Source: Lachancea mirantina (lineage: Eukaryota > Ascomycota > Saccharomycetes > Saccharomycetales > Saccharomycetaceae). From it: DNA of 64,000 bases. Position numbers and translations under genes: made by a program. Under the pieces are notes generated by a model. That model was given only the letters and a program-made list of their open reading frames with translations, did no database searches and was not told the origin of the DNA. Location of the stretch: the NCBI GenBank assembly GCA_900074745.1, contig LT598466.1, forward strand, positions 868,001-932,000. The letters are read 5' to 3'. Below, piece by piece: positions 37,373 to 47,997 of this stretch; the first letter of the stretch is position 1; each line of letters begins with the position of its first letter.

Positions 37373-38608
37373 TCAACTGAGCAATAAATTGAGCAGGATA
37401 CCCGTGGCCACACTGACATTCAACGAGTCGACGCCCGTATTCTGAACAGGAGCGATGTCGGTTTGACCTCCGCCGAACGGTATACTCACCAAGAAATCGC
37501 TTCTCATTTCCAAATTGGTTCGCACTCCCTCACCTTCATTTCCTACCACCAAAATCACAGGAAGCTCTTGGAGCATGCCACGCAGGTCTTCCGCTTGCAA
37601 AAACTTATGTTTGTTGTGCTTGTTAGCGGTAGCAATTCCCGTCGAAACAAACGACCATCCTCCAGCCTCTTGAGATCGGTTGAAAAAATCAAGTGGTTTA
37701 TCAACTGTGAAGATCGGGAAATATTCCAGAGCACCACTGCTTGTCTTTGCGACAACTGGTGACAATGGAGCACAGTTGCGCCTGGACATAATTAAAAAAT
37801 CTGCCCCCAAAAAAAAGGCCGTCCTTATGATGGCGCCTATGTTATGCGGATCGTGGATTTGGTCCAAATAAATTCCAAGCGGATATTTCTTGGTCGCAGA
37901 CTGTGAAAAGCTCAAGTCTCTATCTACAAAACCGTCAAAGGAATATTCTCCGTACTGAAACGAATGCGACGCCTCGTCGCATTGGCCCACATACGAGATT
38001 TCCTCTATTTGCAAAGGTTTTGTTTCCAAGACAACGTTGTTGTGAACGCCGTAGTTAGTCAGCAGATTCAAACGATGTTTATCCACCACTTCCATGGTAA
38101 CATTCAGGAATTTTGCAAGTTTCGCTATTTGTTCAGGAATCGCACCATGATACAGTAGTCGCGAGTGAAATTCTCTCTTGCCCGCCATCAAAGCCGACTG
38201 AACACTGTTCACACCATAAACATACTCCGATAGTGGGTTAGGCTTGAAATTGATCAGCGAATCTCGGTTTTCAAATTTGTTTCTGTGCTCACGATGCTGT
38301 CTTTTCAACTCCAATTTCCCAGCTTCAACTCTCACCTTATGCGCGTCACGTTTACCGTACCTATCATTCGGCACCCCTTCGTTGGATTTTGCATGAATAT
38401 GGGCATATTTTCGTTTGAACCAGGTATCTTTATCTTGTCCAGCTCTTTCCCACGCTTTTGCTTTGCGCTCTGATGGAAAGTTCTTTTCGAATTTAATACC
38501 GCCTTTATCGGCTCGAAAGGCTTGATTAGGCACCTTAACAGCTGATTTGACCGCTGCTCTTGCCAACCAGCGTCTTGTGGTAATCTCAACGACTCTATTA
38601 TGTATCAT
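37373..38608 (-). CDS. MRM1: Mitochondrial 21S rRNA 2'-O-ribose methyltransferase (PET56)
   Basis: SpoU-family enzyme that methylates a guanosine of mitochondrial large-subunit rRNA. The 411 residues (yeast 412) start with a basic presequence (NRVVEITTRRWLARAAVK). The N-terminal L30-like region contains VYGVNSVQSALMAGKRE. The SpoU knot motifs are HDPHNIGAIIRTAFFLGAD (motif 1), VVGNEGEGV (motif 2) and DSLNVSVATGILL (motif 3). Divergent from HIS3 over 103 bp, as in S. cerevisiae, where PET56-HIS3-DED1 is a classic cluster. Confidence 0.96.
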   Translation of the reverse strand: MIHNRVVEITTRRWLARAAVKSAVKVPNQAFRADKGGIKFEKNFPSERKAKAWERAGQDKDTWFKRKYAHIHAKSNEGVPNDRYGKRDAHKVRVEAGKLELKRQHREHRNKFENRDSLINFKPNPLSEYVYGVNSVQSALMAGKREFHSRLLYHGAIPEQIAKLAKFLNVTMEVVDKHRLNLLTNYGVHNNVVLETKPLQIEEISYVGQCDEASHSFQYGEYSFDGFVDRDLSFSQSATKKYPLGIYLDQIHDPHNIGAIIRTAFFLGADFLIMSRRNCAPLSPVVAKTSSGALEYFPIFTVDKPLDFFNRSQEAGGWSFVSTGIATANKHNKHKFLQAEDLRGMLQELPVILVVGNEGEGVRTNLEMRSDFLVSIPFGGGQTDIAPVQNTGVDSLNVSVATGILLNLLLS

Positions 38609-38627
38609 AATATATTGTTATCTTGAC

Positions 38628-38670
38628 GCGATGAGCTATGTTTAAGATTTCTATGATTTAATTTTTCAAA
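38628..38670. promoter_or_regulatory. PAC and RRPE-like motifs between MRM1 and HIS3
   Basis: GCGATGAGCT (38628-38637) is a perfect PAC word, followed by ATTTTTCAAAA near 38661, the reverse of an RRPE-like TTTGAAAAAT. They lie within the 103-bp shared promoter, 20 bp from the MRM1 ATG. They would suit the rRNA methyltransferase gene better than HIS3. Confidence 0.5.
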
Positions 38671-38711
38671 ATCGTAAACTTCAAATGATTGACTAAACTC
38701 GAGCAAAGAAA

Positions 38712-39410
38712 ATGGTTCAAGATAACGGTAACAATTGGCCAAAGTCACCTGCTAATACTTCATTTGTATCGAGGAACACTAATGAAACCAAAATTCAAAT
38801 TGCCATAGCCTTAAAAGGCGGTTTCATCCAAATCGAAAACTCCATTTTAGATAAGACTGGCAAAGACGAAGACGTTGCTTTTCAGGCTACTGCTTCTCAG
38901 GTAATCAATATTCAGACCGGCGTTGGGTTTTTAGATCATATGATTCATGCATTAGCCAAACATTCTGGTTGGTCGCTGATTGTTGAGTGTATCGGTGATC
39001 TTCACATCGATGACCATCATACCACGGAAGACTGCGGAATCGCATTGGGACAGGCTTTCAAAGAGGCCTTGGGTACTGTGCGTGGTGTTAAACGTTTTGG
39101 TTGTGGATTTGCGCCTTTGGACGAAGCCCTGTCGCGTGCCGTCGTGGACTTGTCTAATAGACCCTACGCTGTGATAGATTTGGGTTTAAAGAGAGAGAAG
39201 ATCGGTGATCTTTCCACTGAGATGATCCCTCATTTTTTGGAGAGTTTTGCCGAAGCAGCAAGAATAACGCTTCATGTCGACTGTCTCAGAGGTTTCAACG
39301 ACCACCACAGAAGCGAAAGTGCCTTTAAAGCGCTCGCGGTTGCCATCCGTGACGCAACGTCCAGTAACGGCACTAATGACGTTCCCTCCACGAAAGGTGT
39401 TTTAATGTAA
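38712..39410 (+). CDS. HIS3: Imidazoleglycerol-phosphate dehydratase
   Basis: Sixth step of histidine synthesis, a Mn-dependent dehydration. The 232 residues (yeast 220) have both metal-binding histidine motifs, [14 protein letters not shown] and [13 protein letters not shown], and the core [16 protein letters not shown]. The extra length is an N-terminal extension of about a dozen residues ([17 protein letters not shown]). A later in-frame ATG would cut into NETKIQIA, so the first ATG is preferred. It lies between MRM1 and MRP51, matching YOR202W. Confidence 0.98.
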   Translation: MVQDNGNNWPKSPANTSFVSRNTNETKIQIAIALKGGFIQIENSILDKTGKDEDVAFQATASQVINIQTGVGFLDHMIHALAKHSGWSLIVECIGDLHIDDHHTTEDCGIALGQAFKEALGTVRGVKRFGCGFAPLDEALSRAVVDLSNRPYAVIDLGLKREKIGDLSTEMIPHFLESFAEAARITLHVDCLRGFNDHHRSESAFKALAVAIRDATSSNGTNDVPSTKGVLM

Positions 39411-39502
39411 AAAGAAGGGAGGCAAGGCAAAGTGTAATATCCAGATATGATCTTGCTTCTATTTACATGAGTTGCAGGCCATGTCCTATATATATATACA
39501 AG

Positions 39503-40561
39503 TCAATTCTTCTTCTTTCCGGAATCAAAGTTCGTCAGTATGTTCAGCAACTCTTCGGCATGCTTGCTGGAGTCCTCTGCCGACATGGAGCGAGGCGCGG
39601 GCCGGCGTGGTTGTCTTTGGTGATGACTTCTGTTGTTCATTTGCATTCTGGCTCTCGAACTAATTCCGCTCACAACGTTGGCGCGCAAAACAACTTTCCC
39701 ACTCTCGAGTACAGAGGCGTGACTTATCGAGAAGGGAATTTTGAGTTCTCGCACGAAATCGCCCATATTGTAGTCTGCTTGGGACGTGTTTACGGAAGAT
39801 GAACCCGCGTTGGCGACGAACCCACCGATAGCGGCAAGTCTGTCGTTACCTTCGACATTCAAAAACCTACCTGGAATAATCGTCTTGGAGATGACCCCGT
39901 TTGGCGACTGTCTTAACCTGCCATTCAAGCTGTAAGTCAAGCCTCCTGCGCCGACAATTTTTCTAAGCGACCTGGAGTCTGGTTCGGCCGCATGGCTGAC
40001 GGTCTCGGTCAAAAACACCACAGCGTTTTCGCCCATGTCTCTAGCATTGAAATTCTTGTTTTTAAGCGCTTCTGGGTCCCTTTCGAGGAGCCATTTCCTG
40101 AAAGGTCCACGCAGATCCTTGATCTGTGACAATTTAGCCCTGATTTCCGCCTTTGACGACGAACTGTCGATGTCCAACAGCGAGCTGAGCGGAACAAATT
40201 GACTTTTGGATGACGACTGACCCTCGAAGAGCGGGTTTGCCTTGCCAGGATTATATTTTGGAGCGACACCGAGTTCTTGGAATCTCAATCTGTTCCACTG
40301 GGACCCGCCGGTGGCCTCGAAGGTTGTGAGTCGCTCCAAAGTGTCCAAGTCGTCGTACACTATGTACCTGGAAGTCACTTTGCTTGGTAGAGCCGCTTTG
40401 AGACCCCATTCTTGACGATGCAAAGTCGAAGGTTTATTTTCGATAATCTGATGTGTAGGCGCAATCTTAACACCTCCGGAAGCAAGTTGGTGCCTCGATT
40501 TTGGTACCTGTGCAATTTTTGAGTTTCGCAGCAGCGATGCAAGGTTCGAAGACATGCCCAA
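39503..40561 (-). CDS. MRP51: Mitochondrial small-subunit ribosomal protein MRP51
   Basis: Component of the mitochondrial small ribosomal subunit involved in translation of mRNAs via their 5' leaders. The 352 residues (yeast 344) share with yeast Mrp51 the N-terminal LLRNSKIAQVPK, the block LPSKVTSRYIVYDDLDTLERLTTFE (in two parts) and GGSQWNRLRFQELG. Two in-frame ATGs are close together (MGMSSN); the second (40555) corresponds better to the yeast N-terminus. It matches YPL118W, here placed between HIS3 and DED1 as expected for the unduplicated order. Confidence 0.93.
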   Translation of the reverse strand: MGMSSNLASLLRNSKIAQVPKSRHQLASGGVKIAPTHQIIENKPSTLHRQEWGLKAALPSKVTSRYIVYDDLDTLERLTTFEATGGSQWNRLRFQELGVAPKYNPGKANPLFEGQSSSKSQFVPLSSLLDIDSSSSKAEIRAKLSQIKDLRGPFRKWLLERDPEALKNKNFNARDMGENAVVFLTETVSHAAEPDSRSLRKIVGAGGLTYSLNGRLRQSPNGVISKTIIPGRFLNVEGNDRLAAIGGFVANAGSSSVNTSQADYNMGDFVRELKIPFSISHASVLESGKVVLRANVVSGISSRARMQMNNRSHHQRQPRRPAPRSMSAEDSSKHAEELLNILTNFDSGKKKN

Positions 40562-40850
40562 TCGTGACTAATGCTGCGTTATACTGGCTAAAACTTGTAT
40601 TCCGGTGAACAGCTTATTTTAAAAATTTTCAATTTTAGAATCTAGAAAGATGATCTTGAAATAAGTGTGAGAAGATGCGCATGAAGCAAGTGCGAGGTAT
40701 TTTGACGAGCCTAATCCATGGACATATTGATCAGAGCTCACTCCAGAATTGTTTTCGACACTGCGTCCTTTGAGTCCGATGGATTTACAAAATGCCATCG
40801 CAACACATTGACGGGGGCTTTTCGCGCTGTCTGAAAGCGTGGTACTTCCA

Positions 40851-40865
40851 CCCCCCCCCCCCCCC
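40851..40865 (+). repeat. Homopolymer of 15 C
   Basis: An uninterrupted run of 15 cytosines in non-coding DNA about 290 bp upstream of the MRP51 ATG. Long C runs are rare in yeast genomes, and assembly length here may be imprecise. Confidence 0.9.
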
Positions 40866-41148
40866 TATGGCACCTAAATGCTCAGCTAGTAGCCTGCAGT
40901 AACAATATTTAGTTGCGTGAGTCGCACAGGAAATGTTAAATGTGAGGAGTACAGTCTGTAACGTTATTCCTATGTGACATTGTACATAGGCTTGTGACAT
41001 GATTGCCCGTGCATCAGATGCATTGAAAAATGCTCGCTGAGGATCACGAGACATATTAAGAGACTAACGCTATGAAAATTGCTACATGACATGCGAGGAG
41101 AATCGCTAGATGAGGGCTATCATATAGCTTATGCCAGATTTGACTAGT

Positions 41149-41166
41149 GTGTCACCCATGTGACAC
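41149..41166. repeat. 7-bp inverted repeat GTGTCAC-CCAT-GTGACAC
   Basis: A perfect short inverted repeat with a four-base spacer in the MRP51-DED1 gap. Possibly a protein-binding dyad; nothing links it to a gene. Confidence 0.6.
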
Positions 41167-41914
41167 TGGATCAATAACTGCAAAAACGATCGTTAGATTG
41201 ACATTGTGACGCCAAGCGTCTCGTGGCTGTGGAGTTGTGACGGTGTCTTTTTCGATTTAACTTAGGTGGTAAAATTTCGTTATCCCAAAATCAAAAATGT
41301 CGACATGCCGTCACTTATCTGCTTAAAGATTCTCAGCAAACTCCGGTCTCCGTTACCTTATTTGCCATGAGCACTCCAAAACAGAAGTCACGTTACTTGC
41401 GACAGGGCCTTCTGAAACAATTGAGAACGCCGGTATAAGGTTTACGATAAGTGAACTTGTCAAATTACACCCTGCGCGAATGCGGAGATGAAGTGGCTCT
41501 CCAAGTAGAGCAGATTGACGGTAAATTATTTTAGTATAGCATCTATTGAAATTTCTAAGGAAAGGGTAAAATTACCGCTTACCAGGAAGGGCCTTGGTTC
41601 TTCGAGGCCTACGTTACCGCTGGAAGGTGTACAATAGTGTCAACGATATCTAACACGTGACCACTGTGACAGAAATGGCGCGAGAATTGGACTAGGCCTG
41701 CGAGGGGTGGAATGCAATGACAGGGCCCGCTACGGCACCGGATCAAGGTTGTGGGTGGTGTTAGAAACAAACTGCGCCAGGCGTCCCACCAAAAAGTCAT
41801 ACATATGGAAATGGAATCACGTGCATTAATTGAAAGAGGGAGACAATTCGGTAAGTCGTATTGTAAGCGACCTTGATATGAGAACTTCATTTATCCACAT
41901 CAAGGGAACTGAAA

Positions 41915-41971
41915 TGTTGGTGTAGGCTTACCTTAAGCACTTTTGCCTACGCTACCGAATTGTTTCCAACA
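41915..41971. repeat. 57-bp segment with TGTTGG...CCAACA ends
   Basis: Terminal 6-bp inverted repeats, plus an internal GTAGGC...GCCTAC pair. It lies about 25 bp from the end of LTR copy D and resembles LTR ends; it may be a remnant. Low certainty. Confidence 0.35.
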
Positions 41972-41995
41972 GAGGCAATTGAGCTTCAACGGCGT

Positions 41996-42414
41996 TGTTG
42001 GTCGGCTGATTCTTAAATTGTTTACTCAGTTCGTTCGTAATTATCTGGATCGTGAAATATATTGAGTTTTGAGTACTTATATCTCTCCGTTGTTATTTCG
42101 ATATCGCAACTACTATAAAGCTTGCTGTATCATTTCCTCAAATGCACTTCCTACAAACTCACACTCATCGCAAACTACAAAACTTGAAATGAGATGTGGT
42201 GAAAACTTTCCCCCTAACCCAATCAATCAGAGTACTCATAATGTGATAGTAGGGACGTGACGGTACCCTTGTCATGACTGGGAGCTTTGAACTTCTATTC
42301 CTTCCCGTTAAGTTTAATGACCGTCCGTTCGATTTCCTCTCATTTTTTTCTGACACGGTGATCACGTGATAATACCATCTGACGATATCACTTCTTTACT
42401 CTCTCCTTCTAACA
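41996..42414 (-). repeat. Old solo LTR (copy D), 419 bp
   Basis: Minus-strand start TGTTAGAAGGAGAG and end GACCAACA, so the ends are TG...CA. It carries AGTGATATCG, ATCACGTGAT and GAGATATAAGTACTCA (42071-42085 on the plus strand), the same order of words as copy B and the same length. It is a solo LTR without internal region. Confidence 0.65.
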
Positions 42415-42966
42415 AAAATGTCAGATCTATCATCTATCAGGAAGTTATTCGTCAAGAATGGCTGCTCCTAGAGGGTTAGAAACTTTAACCTCTCACGATT
42501 TGTGAATTGGAGCGCGTCTGGCTGCGTGACTTTCCAAAATCATAAATCAAAACTGCGAGTTGTCTGATAATCGCGTGTTGGGCCACCACGCGAGTGATCC
42601 GTATGGTTGTTGCGCGAACTTTGTCAGTGCTCAAAAGGTTTAATCTCCGAGACGTTTTCTACTTCAGGACGTCGCTTGTCAGGTGTCTCGCAAAGAGTGC
42701 TGGAAGACCCACGAGCGGCATGTGGTTATGTACGTTAATAGTGACGAGTCGCTGAAAACTACCTGTGAGTAACTGACGTCAAGAGAGCAACTCCCAACGT
42801 ACAAAGAGATATACTCAAAAGTATTCGTACAAAACTAGTTACTTAGTCATAAATCGCCATTAACCAGCACGTACAAAATGACCAATAAAGACCAAAAGAA
42901 ATTCACAGAACCCACACACCTTCATCAAATCACATCCAACGAATACGTTCACGAAAAGAGGTAAAA

Positions 42967-42987
42967 TTTTTTTTTTTTTTTTTTTTT
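42967..42987 (+). promoter_or_regulatory. T21 tract in the DED1 promoter
   Basis: An uninterrupted run of 21 T, 138-158 bp upstream of the DED1 ATG. The S. cerevisiae DED1 promoter is a classic case of a poly(dA:dT) upstream element that keeps nucleosomes away, so position and type are conserved. Confidence 0.75.
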
Positions 42988-43094
42988 ATTTCTTTCTAGC
43001 AGAAGAAAAAAAAAGTTTAGCAGTGCTATTTAAGAAACGGGCATCTCAACTCCTTGAGAATTTTAACTTGAACAGATCTAGAACTGAAAAATAA

Positions 43095-44984
<1,890 letters not shown>

Positions 44985-45885
44985 GCCTTGATCAATATGG
45001 GGGCGTTAAGCTCCCTTTCGTGATGGTTTTTTATTTTCTTCCTTATACTTTGTCTGAAATGAGTTGTCACTTCTCGATTGTTTTATGTCTATTCTCCTGA
45101 CTATTTGGTGTTTTCTGTGATTGATTCGATATGACATCGAATCAAGGTGTGAGAGAATTGTGGTTTTTTTGCATTACCTACTTGACGAGGTATTATACAA
45201 TTGTACAATAATATGGAAGAGTGAGTCGCGTACACTAGTCTCAAAATGAACTACTTCCATATCCCAGGGAGTCATTGGTTTGATATTCCCATTCGGAACA
45301 AATATGGTATTTTTCCTCTTTTTATTTCACATGCGCTGACGTCGTTTTCAAATTTTCTGGTTCATGGGGGTGGTTGATCCGGTGCATTTTCCGTTTTGCC
45401 AAGATTAAAAACCTTCCATAGATGGTTGCGCTCATGCTGAGCATGAGGCGAAGATCTTCAAGATCACATTGCATGAAAATTCTATTTTTTTGTTTCTTAT
45501 TTTTTTATTCCAACAGTCATCAAACTTGCATTTCGATGTTTCTCAATTTTACTGATAACTATCTGCAATTTCGCTACATGAGTCTTTTATTTGCATCGAA
45601 ATTCAAGTTTGATATGTCAGCAGTGGTCACCTCGTGCAGGGGGGCCTAGAAGTCCTATGTCGAGAGAAATCTCTTGACTTAAGAGGAAGGGATTGCTAGA
45701 TGGTACAGTTGTATGATAGTTGATTTTGATAGATCAAACATTAAATAGATCAAAGTCATATAATAAAATCTGGAAAGCTTGTCTTTACTATTTGGTATGA
45801 CCTTAGTGTTAAGGGCGTGTGCTGATCAGCTTATTTTCTTGTGAGAAACTCGTAGAGTGCTCGCAAAGCCATATACACGTTCGTT
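44985..45885. other. Interval DED1 - tRNA-Cys (left inversion border)
   Basis: About 900 bp: the DED1 3' region with the hairpin at 45121-45145, then an almost perfect palindrome CTCATGCT-G-AGCATGAG at 45431-45447. A short plus-strand ORF at 45422-45649 has no features. The border of the inverted block lies here or between the tRNA and TFB2. Confidence 0.45.
45121..45145. terminator. 10-bp perfect hairpin downstream of DED1
   Basis: TTGATTCGAT, loop ATGAC, ATCGAATCAA: a perfect 10-bp stem with a 5-base loop, 137 bp after the DED1 stop codon. It may lie in the 3' UTR or mark the transcript end. A role is inferred only from its position. Confidence 0.4.
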
Positions 45886-45957
45886 GCTTGTATGGCGCAG
45901 TGGTAGCGCAGCAGATTGCAAATCTGTTGGTCCCCAGTTCGAACCTGGGTGCAAGCT
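45886..45957 (+). tRNA. tRNA-Cys (GCA)
   Basis: 72 nt: acceptor GCTTGTA / TGCAAGC, A-box TGGCGCAGTGG, anticodon arm CAGATTGCAAATCTG with GCA, T-arm CCCAGTTCGAACCTGGG, discriminator T. It closely matches S. cerevisiae tRNA-Cys. There is no intron. A T run follows at once as Pol III terminator. The next gene, TFB2, is convergent and ends 95 bp away. Confidence 0.98.
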
Positions 45958-46052
45958 TTTTTTGTGTGGACTAAGCTTTCAAGTTCTCCGATAAGGCCAT
46001 GATACTCAAAATCAACCGAATCCGATCATTAAATCTCCTATAATTACTCATT

Positions 46053-47570
46053 CTATTTCTTCTTTAACGTCCGTTTAGCGTAGTCAATAACTTGCGCATT
46101 ACCTTCCTGAGAGACAAAAAACCTTCTCTTTTTCTCATCCTTCCACAACAAAACTCCAATATCTGTAGCATAAGTACTAAGCAACTGAAATTCTTGCAGA
46201 TTTTCGAAATCAGTGAAAAGATAACCTTCATAACTTATGATTCTGTCCATTTCTAATTGCCAAAGTTTGATTTGATCGACAACTGTGGGAGGCAAAATTT
46301 GCAAGGTTTCCTTGGTGGAAGGATCTAACTCCGTTTTCTTGTCAAGTTGGGCTTCTGCTAAACGTCTCATTTGAGGATGCGCATGTGTTTCTAAGTATGC
46401 AATGATTTGATCGGCCGTGATACCGTTATGAAGGGCACGTCGAATTGAATCTCTAGTAATTTGACCTGTGACCATATTGGAAAACCGAGATCTCAAATGC
46501 ACAAAAAGACTGAGAATTGCAATCTGCAGAGGTGAATTGGAATAAGAATAAAGTTTGAAATTGGTCTCTAAAATAAGCGCCCCGTCGGGCATACCTTGTG
46601 TAAGATCACTAATATGGGCCTCATCTTCTTCAATTGCAGCTCCCGGAGCACCTTCATCTTTGATACTTGACCCTTGCTTGAGTACACTGTTCATAGCACC
46701 AGACGCGGTGCGAATTGTGGTGGAATCTGAAGTAAGCATGGTTGCAAGCCGCGTAGGGTAGAACTTGAAGCTATTAGAAGCTTTTTGGAAAACAAGGCCA
46801 TAATCTCGCATGTCCTGCAACATGCTTTTCTGGGTATCACTCAGGTCCACGTCACTATAGGCTTTACCAAGCTCTAAAGCACCAAGCATGAAAATGAAAT
46901 TCAAAACATCGACAGGATCCATTTGCAGGGATTCGGCCATTTTTAAGTATTGAAGTAAAAGCGTCCACATTTGAGCATTTACATCTTGCAAAAGAAATTG
47001 GAAGCCTTCGTTGGTGATTTGAAGTTCTCCCGTCTTACTCTCCTCCATCAGTTTACTGTGAACAAGAAGCGTTAAAACATTTCGTGAAGGCGTCTTTGTT
47101 ACAGGTGTTCCCACCATGAAATGCAAAATTGTTTCCCACTTGTCAGCAGCGTACTGATCCAGCATCCCCATTGTAACCGCATTATGATCATCTTCAACCA
47201 CATTTCCAAATGAATTATTAACTTCTCCACCTGTCAGAGCATTTCTAAAACTCTTGCGGAAAATTGGGTTGAGATTGACCATGAGATGTTGACCACTGAT
47301 TCCATCTGTCAAGATATGCAAGGATTTCATGGATTTGATTGCCTCGCTTAATTGAAATTTGCCTGAAGTCTTGACCCACCTGTCTATATCGCGCAACGAA
47401 ACGTCACTCTCATTGAAAACCATTGAAATTATGAAAAACTTGGCGAGCTTAGGAAGAAGTCTGTAAATCGCCAAGCAAGTTGCAGGTGAGCCATAAAGTC
47501 TTGATTGCACTGGCGCAGGTAGGTTCTTCAAATATTCATTTACAGTTGCCTTAAACAGAGTCGAAGACAT
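46053..47570 (-). CDS. TFB2: TFIIH core subunit TFB2 (p52)
   Basis: Core TFIIH subunit that anchors and stimulates the Ssl2/XPB helicase in transcription initiation and nucleotide excision repair. The 505 residues (yeast 513) show the p52 family pattern of winged-helix repeats, with conserved segments VNEYLKNLPAPVQSRLYGSPATC near the N-terminus (in two parts) and NFKLYSYSNSPLQIAILSLF. The C-terminal Tfb5-binding part is MDRIISYEGYLFTDF. It is divergent from RET1 over 427 bp. Its strand is opposite to that expected from YPL122C, as for all genes from here to VPS30. Confidence 0.95.
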   Translation of the reverse strand: MSSTLFKATVNEYLKNLPAPVQSRLYGSPATCLAIYRLLPKLAKFFIISMVFNESDVSLRDIDRWVKTSGKFQLSEAIKSMKSLHILTDGISGQHLMVNLNPIFRKSFRNALTGGEVNNSFGNVVEDDHNAVTMGMLDQYAADKWETILHFMVGTPVTKTPSRNVLTLLVHSKLMEESKTGELQITNEGFQFLLQDVNAQMWTLLLQYLKMAESLQMDPVDVLNFIFMLGALELGKAYSDVDLSDTQKSMLQDMRDYGLVFQKASNSFKFYPTRLATMLTSDSTTIRTASGAMNSVLKQGSSIKDEGAPGAAIEEDEAHISDLTQGMPDGALILETNFKLYSYSNSPLQIAILSLFVHLRSRFSNMVTGQITRDSIRRALHNGITADQIIAYLETHAHPQMRRLAEAQLDKKTELDPSTKETLQILPPTVVDQIKLWQLEMDRIISYEGYLFTDFENLQEFQLLSTYATDIGVLLWKDEKKRRFFVSQEGNAQVIDYAKRTLKKK

Positions 47571-47997
47571 TTTGAACGATCCAAAGGTATGATGCTTCCT
47601 CTATCAAGCCAATACCCCGAGAGACGGCTTTATTTCGATACCTAGTAAACTGATGAATGTAAATGCTGTGTAGAAGCGGGAGTGTTGCCAGAAAGAAACA
47701 ACGGGTGGAAATAGTAGCTAATGAGTAAAAACCTTCCACTTCGTCTCACTTACCACTTGATTGAACTTTCTCAAGTTCCTAAGTCAAACTAAAGAGAGAG
47801 AACAGTTGGGTAACGAACCGGTTCCATGAACTTAACTAACTGATGGCCCTCTTCTTTTTAATATCATGATCTACGGTGAGCATCAATTCCTTCAAGAAAA
47901 TTTTATATTAACGAGATGAGCTAGATGATCAGTAATCAAGCTTGCGAAAAGAATCCACTCCAACAACCTGCCTATAGGTTAATTCAACATTGCTGGT
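47571..47997. other. Shared promoter TFB2-RET1
   Basis: 427 bp between divergent starts. The side next to RET1 has a PAC-like word; no other element stands out. Confidence 0.4.
47913..47924 (+). promoter_or_regulatory. PAC-like element upstream of RET1
   Basis: GAGATGAGCTAG, one mismatch from GCGATGAGCT, about 75 bp before the RET1 ATG. PAC was first defined at genes for RNA polymerases I and III, so it is expected at this gene. Confidence 0.55.

Noticed and set aside
38641-38711. Gcn4 site at HIS3
   Set aside because: Only TGACTA is present, lacking the TGASTCA dyad, so it is not reported as a site.
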